Origin: Dromaius novaehollandiae | Lineage: Eukaryota > Chordata > Aves > Casuariiformes > Dromaiidae | Assembly: GCF_036370855.1 (NCBI RefSeq) | Contig: NC_088117.1 | Coordinates: forward strand, 8,866,001 to 8,930,000 | Direction: 5' to 3' | Length of the DNA stretch: 64,000 nt | In this document: piece after piece, positions 21,362 to 33,000 of the stretch | How the letters are laid out: the number at the start of each line of letters is the position of its first letter | Numbering within the stretch: the first letter of the stretch is position 1 | Program-made: the position numbers and the translations under genes | Notes under the pieces: model-generated | What the model was told of the DNA's origin: nothing | The model's database searches: none | The model's input: the letters and a program-made list of their open reading frames with translations, nothing else

Positions 21362-22802
21362 CAGGTCCCCCGCTGCCGCCCAAGCAGCCCCCATCGCCTC
21401 CGTGCCCCCCCGCGCAAGGCACAGCAGAGCAAAGGACCCCCTGCATCCACCGGCGTCGAACCCTCCCTCTGCTCTCCGCGCTGCTCTGCGCACGGCATCG
21501 CACCCAGGTCCTTAGCTGCATGGGTTCAGGCTCAGCGTCCCTCGCGCTCTGCGGCGTGAGCTCCAGCCACCAGCTCTGCTCCTCGGGTGGGTGGAACAAC
21601 CAGCTACCAGGGTCCGACGTTTCTGTGCAGCAGACAGAGCTGCCACGGGGCTGCTCTCTGACCGTGCAGTTCCTCCGTGCTGGACACCCCCCCCGTGGTC
21701 CCACCACCCCCGTTGGTCCCTCCTGCCCAGGAGGAGATGAGGGAGGCCACAGCGCACACGCGGAAGGCAGCCTCGCTGCACGGCACCCAGCCGCGAGATG
21801 CTCACGTCACCACCACAGCCGCAGAGGTGCAGAGATGCATCCCGGTGCGGCTGGGCTGAGAGGCGCTCCCGGGAGCGCACGCAGCTCTCTGCTTCCTTGG
21901 CGGAAGGAAACTCACTGCAGGGAGGCTGAACTGGGCTGTGCCTAAGCAAAGCTGGGCCCTGAACCAGCTCTTGGTCACGCAGGTGGGGCATCCTCTGCCC
22001 GTTGCAGCGTAACAGCAGCTCTGCTCTGGCTGTGCCTGTGCTCCAGGGTAGCACGGGGCTGTCAGAGCCCACAGCTTTGGTCTTGCTGACCTGTCCCATC
22101 TCCCTTGGCTCAGGGCCTGGTGGAAGAGCAATGCACCAGGCAGGGAGGCGGGAGGAAGGAGTGCCCCGGCGCTGAGCGCGGCAGCAGCGGGAGCAGAGCT
22201 GGGTCTGCATCCAGCCCACCCTCCGCTGGCTCTGGCTCCGGCTCTGGGTAGCAGGGAGGTCGCTCGCCTCCGATCAGAAATGAGCCCCCGGGCTAGAGCA
22301 CAGTTCACTTTTTAGCCTGTTTTTCCTGTGCTCGTTTGCCGTTCAGCGCTGGAAATCAGGTTTGCTAAAGCCTTGTGTAACGCTGTCTGTAAAACTGCCG
22401 CCTTAGACGCTGGAGCCCCCCAGCCCTTCCCCTCTGGTCCGGCAGGAGTACGGGACTTTTCCTGAACGAGCCTATTTTCCTCCTGCTTCCGCACAAACCC
22501 TGGACAAGGAGCGGGGGGCCGGAGCTGCAGCAGTGCGGGGGCACAGGGCAGGGGCTCCCCTCGGCTCCGCTTTGCCGAGCGGCGAGGGCAGGCGCAAGGC
22601 GGCTCGGCGGAGGGGCAGGGACCGCGGCCGCCTCCCGGCTCCCCGCGAAGGCAATTAGACGTCTCCAACCTCGCTGCTGCTGCAGAAATGTCAAGCCGTC
22701 GCTTTGTGGCTGCTGCCGGAGCTGCGGTTCCTCCTGCCTCTTGCTCTCTCTGGAACTGTTTTCTTAGCTGATGCCACCTGCCGAGAGCTGTATTCATTAA
22801 AA
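21362..22802 (+). other. LAMC3: LAMC3 3' UTR / downstream flank (extent uncertain)
   Basis: Non-coding sequence after the LAMC3 stop. The first plausible poly(A) signal I see is ATTAAA at 22797-22802, in an abruptly AT-rich patch (22790-22820) within GC-rich DNA. No AATAAA lies between it and the stop. This would give a 3' UTR of about 1.4 kb; the end is not proven. Confidence 0.35.
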
Positions 22803-23981
22803 AAATCTTAATATAATACAGAGCTGGCCTTCCACCTGGGCGCAGCGCTTGCCGCAGCGGGGCCCGCCGCGTGCCCGGGCTCTCTGCCGTCGCAAAGAGC
22901 TCCCATCGCAAGGCCGACGGCGCTCGGGGTTGGAGCGGGGCTGGCTCTGAGGTGCTTGGGCAGCCCTCTGGCTTGTGCTAGTCCAACTCCGCGACACTTC
23001 GTCTCGTTAAAAAGAGCTGTCTGTCGAGACGGGAGCAGGAGGAGATGCGCTGCAGACCCTGGAGCGAAGCGGCTGCGTGCGGTCGCGCAGCCGGAGCGGA
23101 GCCGCACCGCTGTGCACGGTGGGCTGTGCGCGCTAGAGGGAGACTTTCCCATTCCGGAGAGACGCGTCCAACCCGTCCGACGCCGCTGGGAGGGCAGCTG
23201 AGAGCAATGCTGCTTTCCCACCTTCCTTTTCAACGTGCAATTCTCCAGCAAGCCCTTGGCTAGCAGATTTAGCGCTGTGGCTACCAGGCTTGCCATCCCG
23301 AAGGACCCCTTGGAAACCCCCCGAGCCGCGGCCGGACGCGCTGACCTGCGGTACCCCGGGAAGCCCTCGGTCCCCGCGGCTGGCGCAGGCCTGCGCGGGA
23401 GCAAGGAGCTGTGCGCCCTGCATTGGGAGGCTGGAAGCCCCAGCCCGCCTGCGGGGCCGGAGGAGGCTGTGCAAGGAGCAGGTTGGGGCCCAGGCTGTTG
23501 CAGCCCCCCCAGCAAAGACCCCGCTTGCTCCCCGGCTGAGCCGTCCGGGGCAGGTCCCTGCTGCTGCAGCAGCTGCCGGTGACTCAGCCTTGGCCCCTCC
23601 AGCCCGGGCTGCACCCGGGGTCTCGCCCCAGCAAGAAGCAAGAAATATTCCTTTGGGGGGGGGGGTGAGGGCGGGGAGCCTGGCAGGCTCAGCCTCTGCC
23701 GGCTGAGAACGGGCAGCTCATCACACCGCCGCCTGCCAGCAGCGCCGGCCGCCTCAGCCGCGGGGGTGTCCCGGTGCCCCCCGCGGGGCCGCCGCTGGCG
23801 GGCGTGGGGGTGCGATGAGCTGCCCGTCCTCAGCCGGCGGGGCAGAAGCGTTGCGGGGGGGGGGGAGGAGAGCGGGGAAGGGGTTAACGGCGGGGGGCGG
23901 AGGGCCGGCACCGCCCGCCCGGCGCGGCCCTGCCCGCCCCTACTTAAGGCGGCGGCGGCGGCCGCGGCGGGAGGCGGTGGC
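22803..23981 (+). promoter_or_regulatory. AIF1L: intergenic DNA and GC-rich AIF1L promoter/5' UTR
   Basis: Very GC- and CpG-rich DNA ending at the AIF1L start. It contains two 11-base G tracts (23655-23665, 23855-23865), a GGC-repeat segment just before the ATG, and TACTTAAG at 23941-23948. No TATA box at a clear position and no transcription start can be fixed by eye. Confidence 0.5.
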
Positions 23982-24059
23982 ATGGCGGCAGCGCGCCGCC
24001 CGAGCGGCGGGGGGCCCCGGCGGCCCCCCCAGGAGGGTCGGCTGGAGGCCATCAACCAG
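23982..24059 (+). CDS. AIF1L: AIF1L exon 1 (non-canonical N-terminus)
   Basis: Encodes 26 residues, Ala/Arg/Pro/Gly-rich and ending GRLEAINQ, which aligns with the end of the second coding exon of AIF1/AIF1L genes. Donor CAG|GTGGGG, phase 0, is followed within 16 bases by a 12-base G tract. The exact start is inferred; no transcript evidence is available here. Confidence 0.75.
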
Positions 24060-27000
24060 GTGGGGGGACGGGACGGGGGGGGGGGGAAAGCCGCGGCGCG
24101 GTGCCCCCTCGGGGCGCTGCCCCCGTGGAGGCGGCGAGGAGCTGCCCCGACTGGGGGGACCAGCGTGGGGTCCTGCTGGGTTGTCCCCCCCCTTCGTGTT
24201 GTGCCGTGGGAGATGCAGACCCGGGGCTCTGGACCGCTCTTGGGGTGCCCTGCCGGGCAGGGGGATGGTGGAGAGGAGGATGAGGACACCCAGGTTGTCA
24301 TCCCCGGTGGCACATGCCACCTTGCTCAGAGCGGGAGGGAAGCGTGGCGTCCCACCACGCGGAGAAGGTTGACGTCGGTGTGGCTGGTGGCTCGAGGAGG
24401 AAGGCGATGCCCGGCGCGGGGGGCCGATGGCGCTCTGTCCGCCGGCCGTCCACCTGCGGCACCCCCTTGACGGCCGGCTCTTCCCCGGCAGCTCTCCGCA
24501 GCCCCGCGCTGGGGGCCGCCGGCGGGTCTGAGAGGGCCCATTGTGCGCCCGCGGATGCTCTGTGGCCGCCTGCCATGGGCCATGGATGTCCCTTTGGGAA
24601 CGGGCTCCGGCAAGAATGGCAGCTATTGTTCCCGGAGGGCTTTCCGCTCGCCCTCTCCGCCGCGTTGCGCGCTCAGGTTTCCTCGCCCGGGAGCGGGGCA
24701 TCTCGGCCCCTCGAGGAGCTGCCTCCAGCCTTTCTCCCCGCTCGCCGCGGTGGAGGGGGTGAGGTGAGCGTGGGGCCCGGGGCGGCTGGACGTCCCGCAG
24801 GCCTCGGGCTCGTGGAGCAGTCCAAAGTGCACTGGGCTGCGCGCCCTCTGTGCCGGGGTCAGGCAAGGCCCTCTTTGGTGGAGAGGGAGGGCTAAGCTTC
24901 GGTCTTACCCTGTCCCCAGCTTGGCACAGCCCACGGTGGCTGCTCAGCTTCCCTCTTGGCTGAGAAGCCCTTTGAGGCTTTGCAGGTGAGAAGGTTTCAT
25001 CCTTGAAACAAAGATGGGAGATGCATAAGGCTATTTCTGGGCTGCTTTAATGGTCCCTTGATGTTGCAGGTGGAGAAACCAAAGCTGTGCAAGATGACCC
25101 AGAGGTGGCTGTGGACATAGCTACCCCTTGCATTAGCTGTGCAATAAAAAGTGCCAGTATGCTCCTCCTAGGCAGGGCTGAGAGACCAGCTGAGGTGAAG
25201 TATATTTTAGGTCACTAAAGAGGGAATTAGATGATTAGAAACCTGGCGGTGCCATGGCAGAACAAGAGCATTTGGCTGAAAACGAATCTCTGAAACATGC
25301 TGTTCAAAGCCATGAAACTTCCTCCTTTGCGAAGGAGAAGTGCAGACGGGTCCAAAATGTCCCCGTAGCCAGGGCAGCGATGAACACTGGATTGAGGAAG
25401 GAAGCGTGTTGTGCTTACTGCTGCAGTTCTGCCTGCGTTAGAGCTGGCCTCCAGCATCTCCCTGGTACAGGGTGGACTCGTGATCTCTCAGCCTGGAGGA
25501 GCTGCAGGACTGAGGCCGGGAAGCGGTGCTTCCCAGGACCCTGCGCAGACGTGCCAGCGCTGTGCCCTGGGGCTGTGCCGGGGGCAGGCTGGCATCGTCT
25601 CCCCTAAGCAGCCCTCACTTCTGGCAGGCTCCTTCCCTGGGTGAGGTTTGGATGGTGAAAATGAAACAAGCTACTTTCCAGCTGACGGAGGCGGGAGCTG
25701 CTTGTTTGTGTCCTTGCTGCCCCACGTGTTGGCTCGGCGCTAGGAGAAGGGATTCAAGCAGCTAGGAATCAAGCTGCAAGCCGCACGGCTATCGGCTGCC
25801 TGCAGATAGGGAGAAGCCGCTGTGCTGCGGCGGCTCTGGGCAGCGAGCGCCAGGCCGTTGCGCTTTGCTGGCTCCAGCAGCGCCTTGCCGGGCGGCTCCG
25901 TGCCTCCCCTCTGCGCGGTGAGGTGGGGGGGTTGCAGCGAGCAGCCGTGCAGCAGGGCTCACACCTCCCTGTGACGCAGCCGATACGCGGGCTTGGGTGG
26001 ATATCGTGGCTGGAGCCAGGGATGGGGGAAGGAGGGAGTTTCCCAAGCCCTGAAGAGCCCTGGGGCTGCAAAACATTAACTATTCCTAATAAAAAGTAAT
26101 CCCGCAGTCTAAGTTGCTATCAGGCTTAATCTCATTGCCTTATCCCAACAGCTCATCCCTCCCCAGCCCTGTTATCCTGGCTGGTTTCTGGCACAGAGCT
26201 CCTGCTGTGGGATAAGGGTCTCTGGCAGGCCGTGTCCGGAGTGCACACGTGCTGCTGCAAGACATCCCAGTCCTCCTACTACTGGATTCTTCTTCCAGCC
26301 TGAAGCACTCCTCTGGGACCCCCTCTTGGCCGTTCCCTCTTCCCGGGGAATGGCAATCACATTGCTCAGCCTCGTGCATCAAGGTGGCAAGTCTAATCCA
26401 GCACAGATTAGTTTCAACCTCGTTTTACCCTCCCGTAATGCGCTGGGCTGCGGGGAAGGAATTGGGCCTCCCGGAGAGCAGGTGCCTGCTCCCCGCACCC
26501 AGGGCGGGTGCCGGCATCCCTCGGCCGCTTCCCAGCCAAGCAGGGTGGCTGGTGTCGGGCGCTTAAGCAGCAACGTGAGAGCCTGGCTGGCCAGTGGTGG
26601 CCTTCTTTTGGGGACTGAGGAAGGATCTGCCATTGGTCGGGTTGTCCTGCAGGTAGCTGGGACTTGTTTCACCGAATTTATCGGTCTAGAAAAGTCTCTT
26701 TGCCCAAGAAAGGCTCTGTTCAGGGCAGATGCGCGGGAGAGACTGGGGCTTATTCGGCTGTTCTTATTAATAGAAAGTGCCCCTTAAAACGAGAGCTTTA
26801 GCGAAGGGCTCTGGGAGGAACTTTAGCTGCTTGAACGTGAGTCACCGGGCCCTGGGGACTGAATTCCTCTGTGCTATTGTGAGTGTGTTTGCCTTATCTC
26901 AGTCTCGGAGAAACTTGTATACAATGTTGAGGGTGGAATGCCTTTGAAATGAAAACCCCCGTTGCGCCCTTCGCCCTTCGGTCTGGAGCAGACCTGTGAC

Positions 27001-30000
27001 ATTGCTGGGCTGTCGAGTTCCCCTCTGGATGAAATGCAAGGGGACTGGGTGCTGGCGCTGTGCCCGCAGACTCGCTCATCCTGCTCCTGTGCCATCCTGC
27101 CAGCGGCTGTTAGAGCCCTGAAGCACCGGTCCGGCAGCTCTCCTCTGCGGATGCAGCCTCTAGCTGTAGCCTTCCTTCTATTTTCACCCTTTCCGTGCTG
27201 CTTCTTGCACCTGGGGAAGTACTGCCCTCTGCTTTTGCAGCCCTGCTGTTAGATGCAAGCTGTCCATTGCTCCTGCGGGGCAGAATGAGGCCGTGAACTG
27301 ATGGCTGGGAGACTCCCTGGCTCTGTTCTGGCTCTTGATGACACTTGGCAAGTTCCTTCCTTCTACAGAGGCTGTTGAGTAGCGAAGACAATAGGTAACA
27401 AGACTCAGCTTTCCAGTGACTTCTGCTGATTGAGCCCAGGTCTCAAAGCTGAACTGGGCCCATTGTGTTGGGCTGGCAAATGATACCCCTGGGTAGGAAT
27501 AACTGAGATAAGTGAAAGGGAGTTGGCTAAGGAGTGTGAGAGGAGGAGTTGGGAACACTGCTTCTCCCTGTGTTTTTCAACTTAAGTTGCCGTGCATGCT
27601 GATGGGGGAAGTCTGGGTCAGACTAGGTAGGCAGTGCCTTTGGGGTGTCCCACTTGGCGTTTGTGAGATGGGAGGAGGTGATGACAGACACTTCTGTCCC
27701 GCTGGGCTTTCTAGAAAACCTTAGTTCAGTTGCGTGTGAAGGATTCACCAAAGCGGTGACTAACTGGCAGTGAAGGCTTGTGAGGCATTTGGGCTTCCTG
27801 GGCAGGTGCAGGTGTCCCTGTCCCAGCTAGGTAGGAGGGGAGCTGACTCCAGGTGTGCAGGATGGAGGGGTCCTGAGCATGGGCTACAGGGTTACAGTGG
27901 CAGGCAACGATCAAGCATGGAGAGCCCTGGGGCTCGCTGCGTGGCATCGGCTTGGGGGTTGCAGTGCCTCCTGAGCTGGCCCTGGCCCAGCAGCCAGGCT
28001 GGTACAACTCATTGCACTTGGAGAAAGCTGGTTTTTTCCTTCCTCAAGAAAAGAGGAACATGCTTTAGGGAGTGGAGGGCACGTGGGCTGCTTATGGCGG
28101 TGGGAACTTCCTGAAGTCGTGATGCCCTAGTGCCCACAGAAGGGCCTTCTGTGGGGGGTGGGCGAGTGGGGTGTCTTTTTAATCTCAAGTGATGCAGATG
28201 TCAGTCCTAGCACTACCAGAGCCAGAGGTCTTAGTCTCTTCGGGAACTGATCCTGCCTTCCTTTTGAACATGGATAGCACAGCAGTGAGAAACATGCAGA
28301 GAGTAGGGAACAGCCTTAGCCCTCTATCCACTCCAACCCCCTGGAGGGGTTTTATCCTGGACGAGCAGTGTGTAAGCTGTGCAGATGTTAATGATTTCTG
28401 CACTGAAGAATGTGGTGGTGTGGCTGAACACAGATCAAGTCATTAAACTGCTGGGCTCACTGAGGCTAGGCATTGTGGGAGGATAGAGACAGGAGCAAGA
28501 CCCTGTAGCTCCCAGCTGCAGGAAGCACGTTGCTGGCAGGGCACAGTAGTAGAGCTGACTGTGCAATTGTGGTTGTTCTCTTGGGTACCTGGAGGCTTTT
28601 GAGGTGGGGGCTAGGAACGTCTGACCAGAACTGACCCAGGATTTCCTCTCCAGCATGAGTAGGGTAGGGAGTAAAAAGCTTATCCAGTGCGAGAGCAGGA
28701 GTCCTGTTCCTTCCCTCAAAATACCTGCCGTGTTCTGCCCTTTTGGTTGGGTGCATGAGGTTCTGCAAACTCTGTTCTATTTGCTAACCTGGAGAGTTTA
28801 TCCAAGAGCTTAAATCTCCAAGATCACTGTTCTTTTTGCAAGGAGTGGGGGCCCTTGTTGGGAATAGGTGCCTGATCCACATGCCTTGCATGCCTAAGCA
28901 GAGATTTGGGGAGCTGCAATCTTGGGTGAGCAAGAAGCGAGTTTCATGCAGCTGCTCCAAAGACACATGGGGTCCAGTCTTCCCTCAAGCTGCTGGCTAG
29001 AAATCTGAAGCCCTAGAAGCACTCCCCTTCCTCTGGAATATTACTGACAAGGCACGGAGGGATTCAACCCATCTTTAAGCCTTCTGGCACTGTAGCTGAG
29101 ATGTGGCTTTCTGGGAATTGCTTTGCTCTTTTGGGTAATGTTGCTGTCATCTACACTCTAGGGTGTTTTGCTTTGTCTTTAACCTTGGGGATACTCTCTC
29201 TCTGTTTTAGGAATTTCTCTGTGACCCAAAGTTCAGTGATGAAGAAGATCTGGAGGAGAAGTTGGCAGTGTTCAAAGGTGAGAAGTGGAGGGTTTCCGTG
29301 TCCTCTTTCAGCCTGACTATTTGGTCTGAACAGATTATTCTTCTCAGCAGTTGGATCTCACCAGCCTGGGATTTTCTGCTGCATGACACAGGTGGCTGAG
29401 CTGAGAGGGAAGCCCTGCTTTGTATGTGGGACTCAGCAAAACTCTTCTGAGATGTAGTTTTCCCATGTGAGTCTTTGTGCTTCACCTGCTTTCTCTGGCA
29501 GGGCAGGGTCATGTTACCGTGCAGACATCCTGTCTGACTGTTGTTGGTCATGTTGTTATTACAGCAAAACCTGAGGTGTGGAGAAAAACCCCAGGGATCA
29601 GCAAAGGAGGAAAGTTTCTGCCTAGATAACAAGGCAAAAGTAGCTGGTACGGTGGACAACACACTGGTTAGATTTTTCCTTTAGTAAGAGGACCTCTTCC
29701 CACAGAGTAGGGATCTTGGCTGCTTGCTGAAAGGGTTTTGAGTTTTTTATCCCTCCCCAAAAGTTTCTTTCAGTCTGATCTGGTCCTTCCCAGTCCCTCG
29801 GTAACAGGGCCAGCAGTAATGCCTCTAGTTTTCTGTCCAAAGCTTGTCTGTTTAACCCCAGAGCGTCAGTAGGTCTGAGGCTTAGGTCTACACAGAGTGC
29901 TGGGACAGAGGATACAGAAATAGCTCAAAAGCCTGGATTTGGAGAGTATGTTTTGAGGGGGGGTTGTCCTCTGAGGCTTGTCTGCAAGGTGGTTAAAGGA

Positions 30001-33000
30001 CAGGATTTGGCAGGCTTGTTCCGAGTGCATCCACTTTTCCTTCAAGAAGCGGCCGAAGGCGGTTCCTCTCCCCGTGACCTCTGAGGAAAGCATGCCTTCT
30101 GCGTCACCGTGCCCTGAGCTTTGTCCTCTGCCCGGCTCTAACCAAATAAAGCCTGACCCTGCTTCCATTTCGGGCATTGCCTGCTACTTCTCTTTGTGTT
30201 TTGGCTTTGCTTTCCAGCATGGAGGGAGCTGGCTGGAGGTTTGTGATCCTTTACCCTTCTAGGCATGGAGGAGCTGGATGCCTGACTTCCTCCTGTGCTC
30301 CCCCTCCTTTTTGCCTTTTGTATGGCTTTGGCTTTTTGCTGCAGCCTTGAATTATTTTCCTGTCATAATCAGGAAAACTGCAGAAATCTCTTCAAACATT
30401 GCAGCCGTAGGTTACAGGCGCAGAATTCCCGGTAACGAGAGCCCTTGGCATCTGCTCCCGCTGCCTCGTGCGTTTGCCTCCATGGCCTGTCCTGCTCTCC
30501 AACGCCGCCTCCGGCTCCTCCAACAATCGGCTCATTGTGCGATGATGGAGGGGGGTGTGTGTCTTCTCTGCCTTCCCCGGTGAGAGTCCGGGGAGCCCTG
30601 GTGCAGTCAGTACGTGTGTAAATGCATTTACGATGGGAGGGACCATGGCAGGGTTTTGCCCCACCAAATCCTTGCAGCTGGGATGGAAGGGAAAGATGTG
30701 TGAGCTGATGCTTAGAGCATGATGATGTAAAGCTGCCTCTGTTCTTTGCGCTTTTGGCTACTTGTCAGCTGAGGGGGAAAAAAAACATACTGGGCACGGC
30801 AGAGCAGGGTCTGCATCCCCGGCATATGCTGGGGTGCCTGACCCCTGCCCACGAAGGCAGCAGTTCATTTGGGCAAGGCCGCTGCAGTGGGGCAGGGTAC
30901 GGGGAGAGCCAGTGCCACATCAAGTATCACTTCTGGCCCCAAGCACATGTGTAACAGCCCTGATTTCGTCTAGGATTGGGTGCTTGATGCTTTGAGGGAG
31001 TTAGTTATTTCTGCCTGAAGCATGAACTGCATGGCTTGCAGCTGGGACTCCCACGGGCCTCTCCTGCTCAACTCATGACAACAGCGATCTACCAGCCAAG
31101 ACCCAGATAAAGACCTGTTGAGCAATTCCTCTGTCTGTGGCTGCCCATCACTTTGGCTAGCCCAGCGCTTTCCTTCAGGAACACAGGTCCTGGAGAGGTG
31201 CTGATGTGTGAAATATCCCCTCTTCCCTTTGGCTCCTTAAATCAGCCTGCCACTTTGCAGCTCACACTCATCTGCTTGCTGGTGTCCTTGGAGCAGGGGG
31301 GAAAAGGTCTTTTCCCATTGGGGAAAGGCGCCTGAGCCTCGGAGCTCTCATTTAATGAGTCCTCCGAGGCGGTTCTGGGGACTGAGTGCTAACTGCAGGG
31401 CAGGTGGGGATTTCTCCAGCTATACTTAGATACCTGTTGCCACCATCCATCCTGCTTTTCCCATTTAGCTGAACCAAGATGATGTGGGGGCCCCCCTGTG
31501 GTGCTAAGTGCTGTATGTTCCTTAAGTAAGACAAATCCTTGCCTGAAGAGCTTAGTCTAAATGAGGAACAGCTAGCAGGGGAGAGGAGGGGTGGGATGTG
31601 GAGGTGTGCCTCTCCCAAGACCAGAGGCAGCGCAGGACTGAATTCAAGATCTCCCGACTCAGATCAGCACTGTCTGCTGTGCCGTGCCAGCTTTCTTCCT
31701 GCAAAGCTGACCAGACCTTCTTGGGCAGGCACTGCCTTTCTCTGAGGATGCTGGAGCTGCCAGGTTGAGACGTTTGTGACGCTAGGCTGGAGAGGCAAAC
31801 AGCCTGCTCCAGCGTTACAGCTCCTAGGCATGTTCTCAGCTTCACCCTTTTGATACGGTCCTTGAGCATCTCTGCTGGCAGGTGCTGCTCTGAGAGTGCA
31901 GCCCAGGGCTGGGAAGACCATAGTTTGCCCCTTGCTATTGCAGGAAACTACGTCATTTAATTACTCTCCTAATCCGATCAAGCTTCATCTGAGAAGTGCT
32001 CAGGGTTTTGTTTTTCTTGCTACTGCTTCTGGGAGGCTGTTCCAAAGCCTTGTTTTTCTGGCTGGAAACATTTTAAAGCCATTCATGGCCAGCTGATACC
32101 TACTTGTTCTCGTGCCAGTGATTTCCTTCAGCTTAAATGCAAAGCAACCACAATTAAAGAGCACTTAACTCTAGAGCCCTGGACTCAAGGTAAGGGTGCT
32201 AAAAGCAGGTCTTGAGACCATCTCCCTCTCTGAACAGTTTGCTTCTGGCAGTATGTCAGTCTTATCCCCAAATTTTCTGTTTCACTAGTCCAAGCAGGCA
32301 GCACTACCAGGCACTGTGTACCCCAACTGCTCTAGTGTCCTCCCTGCTGGAGCTCCTCTGACCTGCTAACTTGCTTCTGTGTGTCTCTTCCAGAGAAGTA
32401 CATGGAGTTTGACCTGAATAACCAAGGCGAGATTGGTGAGTGACTCTTTGAGGAATGCTATTACTGGGCTGGAAGGACAGCAGTCTGCTGAGACAGGCTC
32501 TGCTGGATCTGCTTCCCTCCCTCCTCACTGCTGCTGAGCAGGGAAAGCTGTGGGATGCTCCTATGTCCAACTTTGCTTGGCTCTTGATCCCCAAGCAGGG
32601 ACTTCTTCAGCTCTCCAGTGTGCATGCCTTTAAGCTTTTTCAGTCTTTCCTCACCTGCTTCAAGACCTCAGCTCCTCTGAGCCCTGTCTTCCTCCTGAGT
32701 CTTTCTTAGCTCCTTTGCTTCTTTCTGTTCTGAATGCTTTTTTTCCTCTCCCTGTCTCTCCACTGAGACCTTCTCCTTCACAGTCATTACTATTTCCAAA
32801 ATTGGGAAGTTGCAGGGCTTGGACCGTCCTGGGTTTTCCACAGCTTGAGGCAGAAGCTGTGTAAAACCATGAGCCTTTCTACTGCAGACAAGCTCTGCCC
32901 TTTAGTGGGAGGGAAGAAGGAGAACTGGGCTGTGAGTCTGGTGAGCTACATGGGTCTTGGGTCTGGAAAGGCTCACTCAGCACCAGTTATGTAAAGATCC

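Noticed and set aside
22808-24313. 501-codon open frame on the minus strand
   Set aside because: It covers the AIF1L promoter and first exon in antisense, has low-complexity Pro/Arg/Gly composition and resembles no family; stops are simply rare in such GC-rich DNA.
24859-24885. GGCAAGGCCCTCTTTGG as a possible missing AIF1L GKAFGLLK exon
   Set aside because: It reads GKALFGG only briefly, has no suitable donor after it and does not continue with the family sequence.
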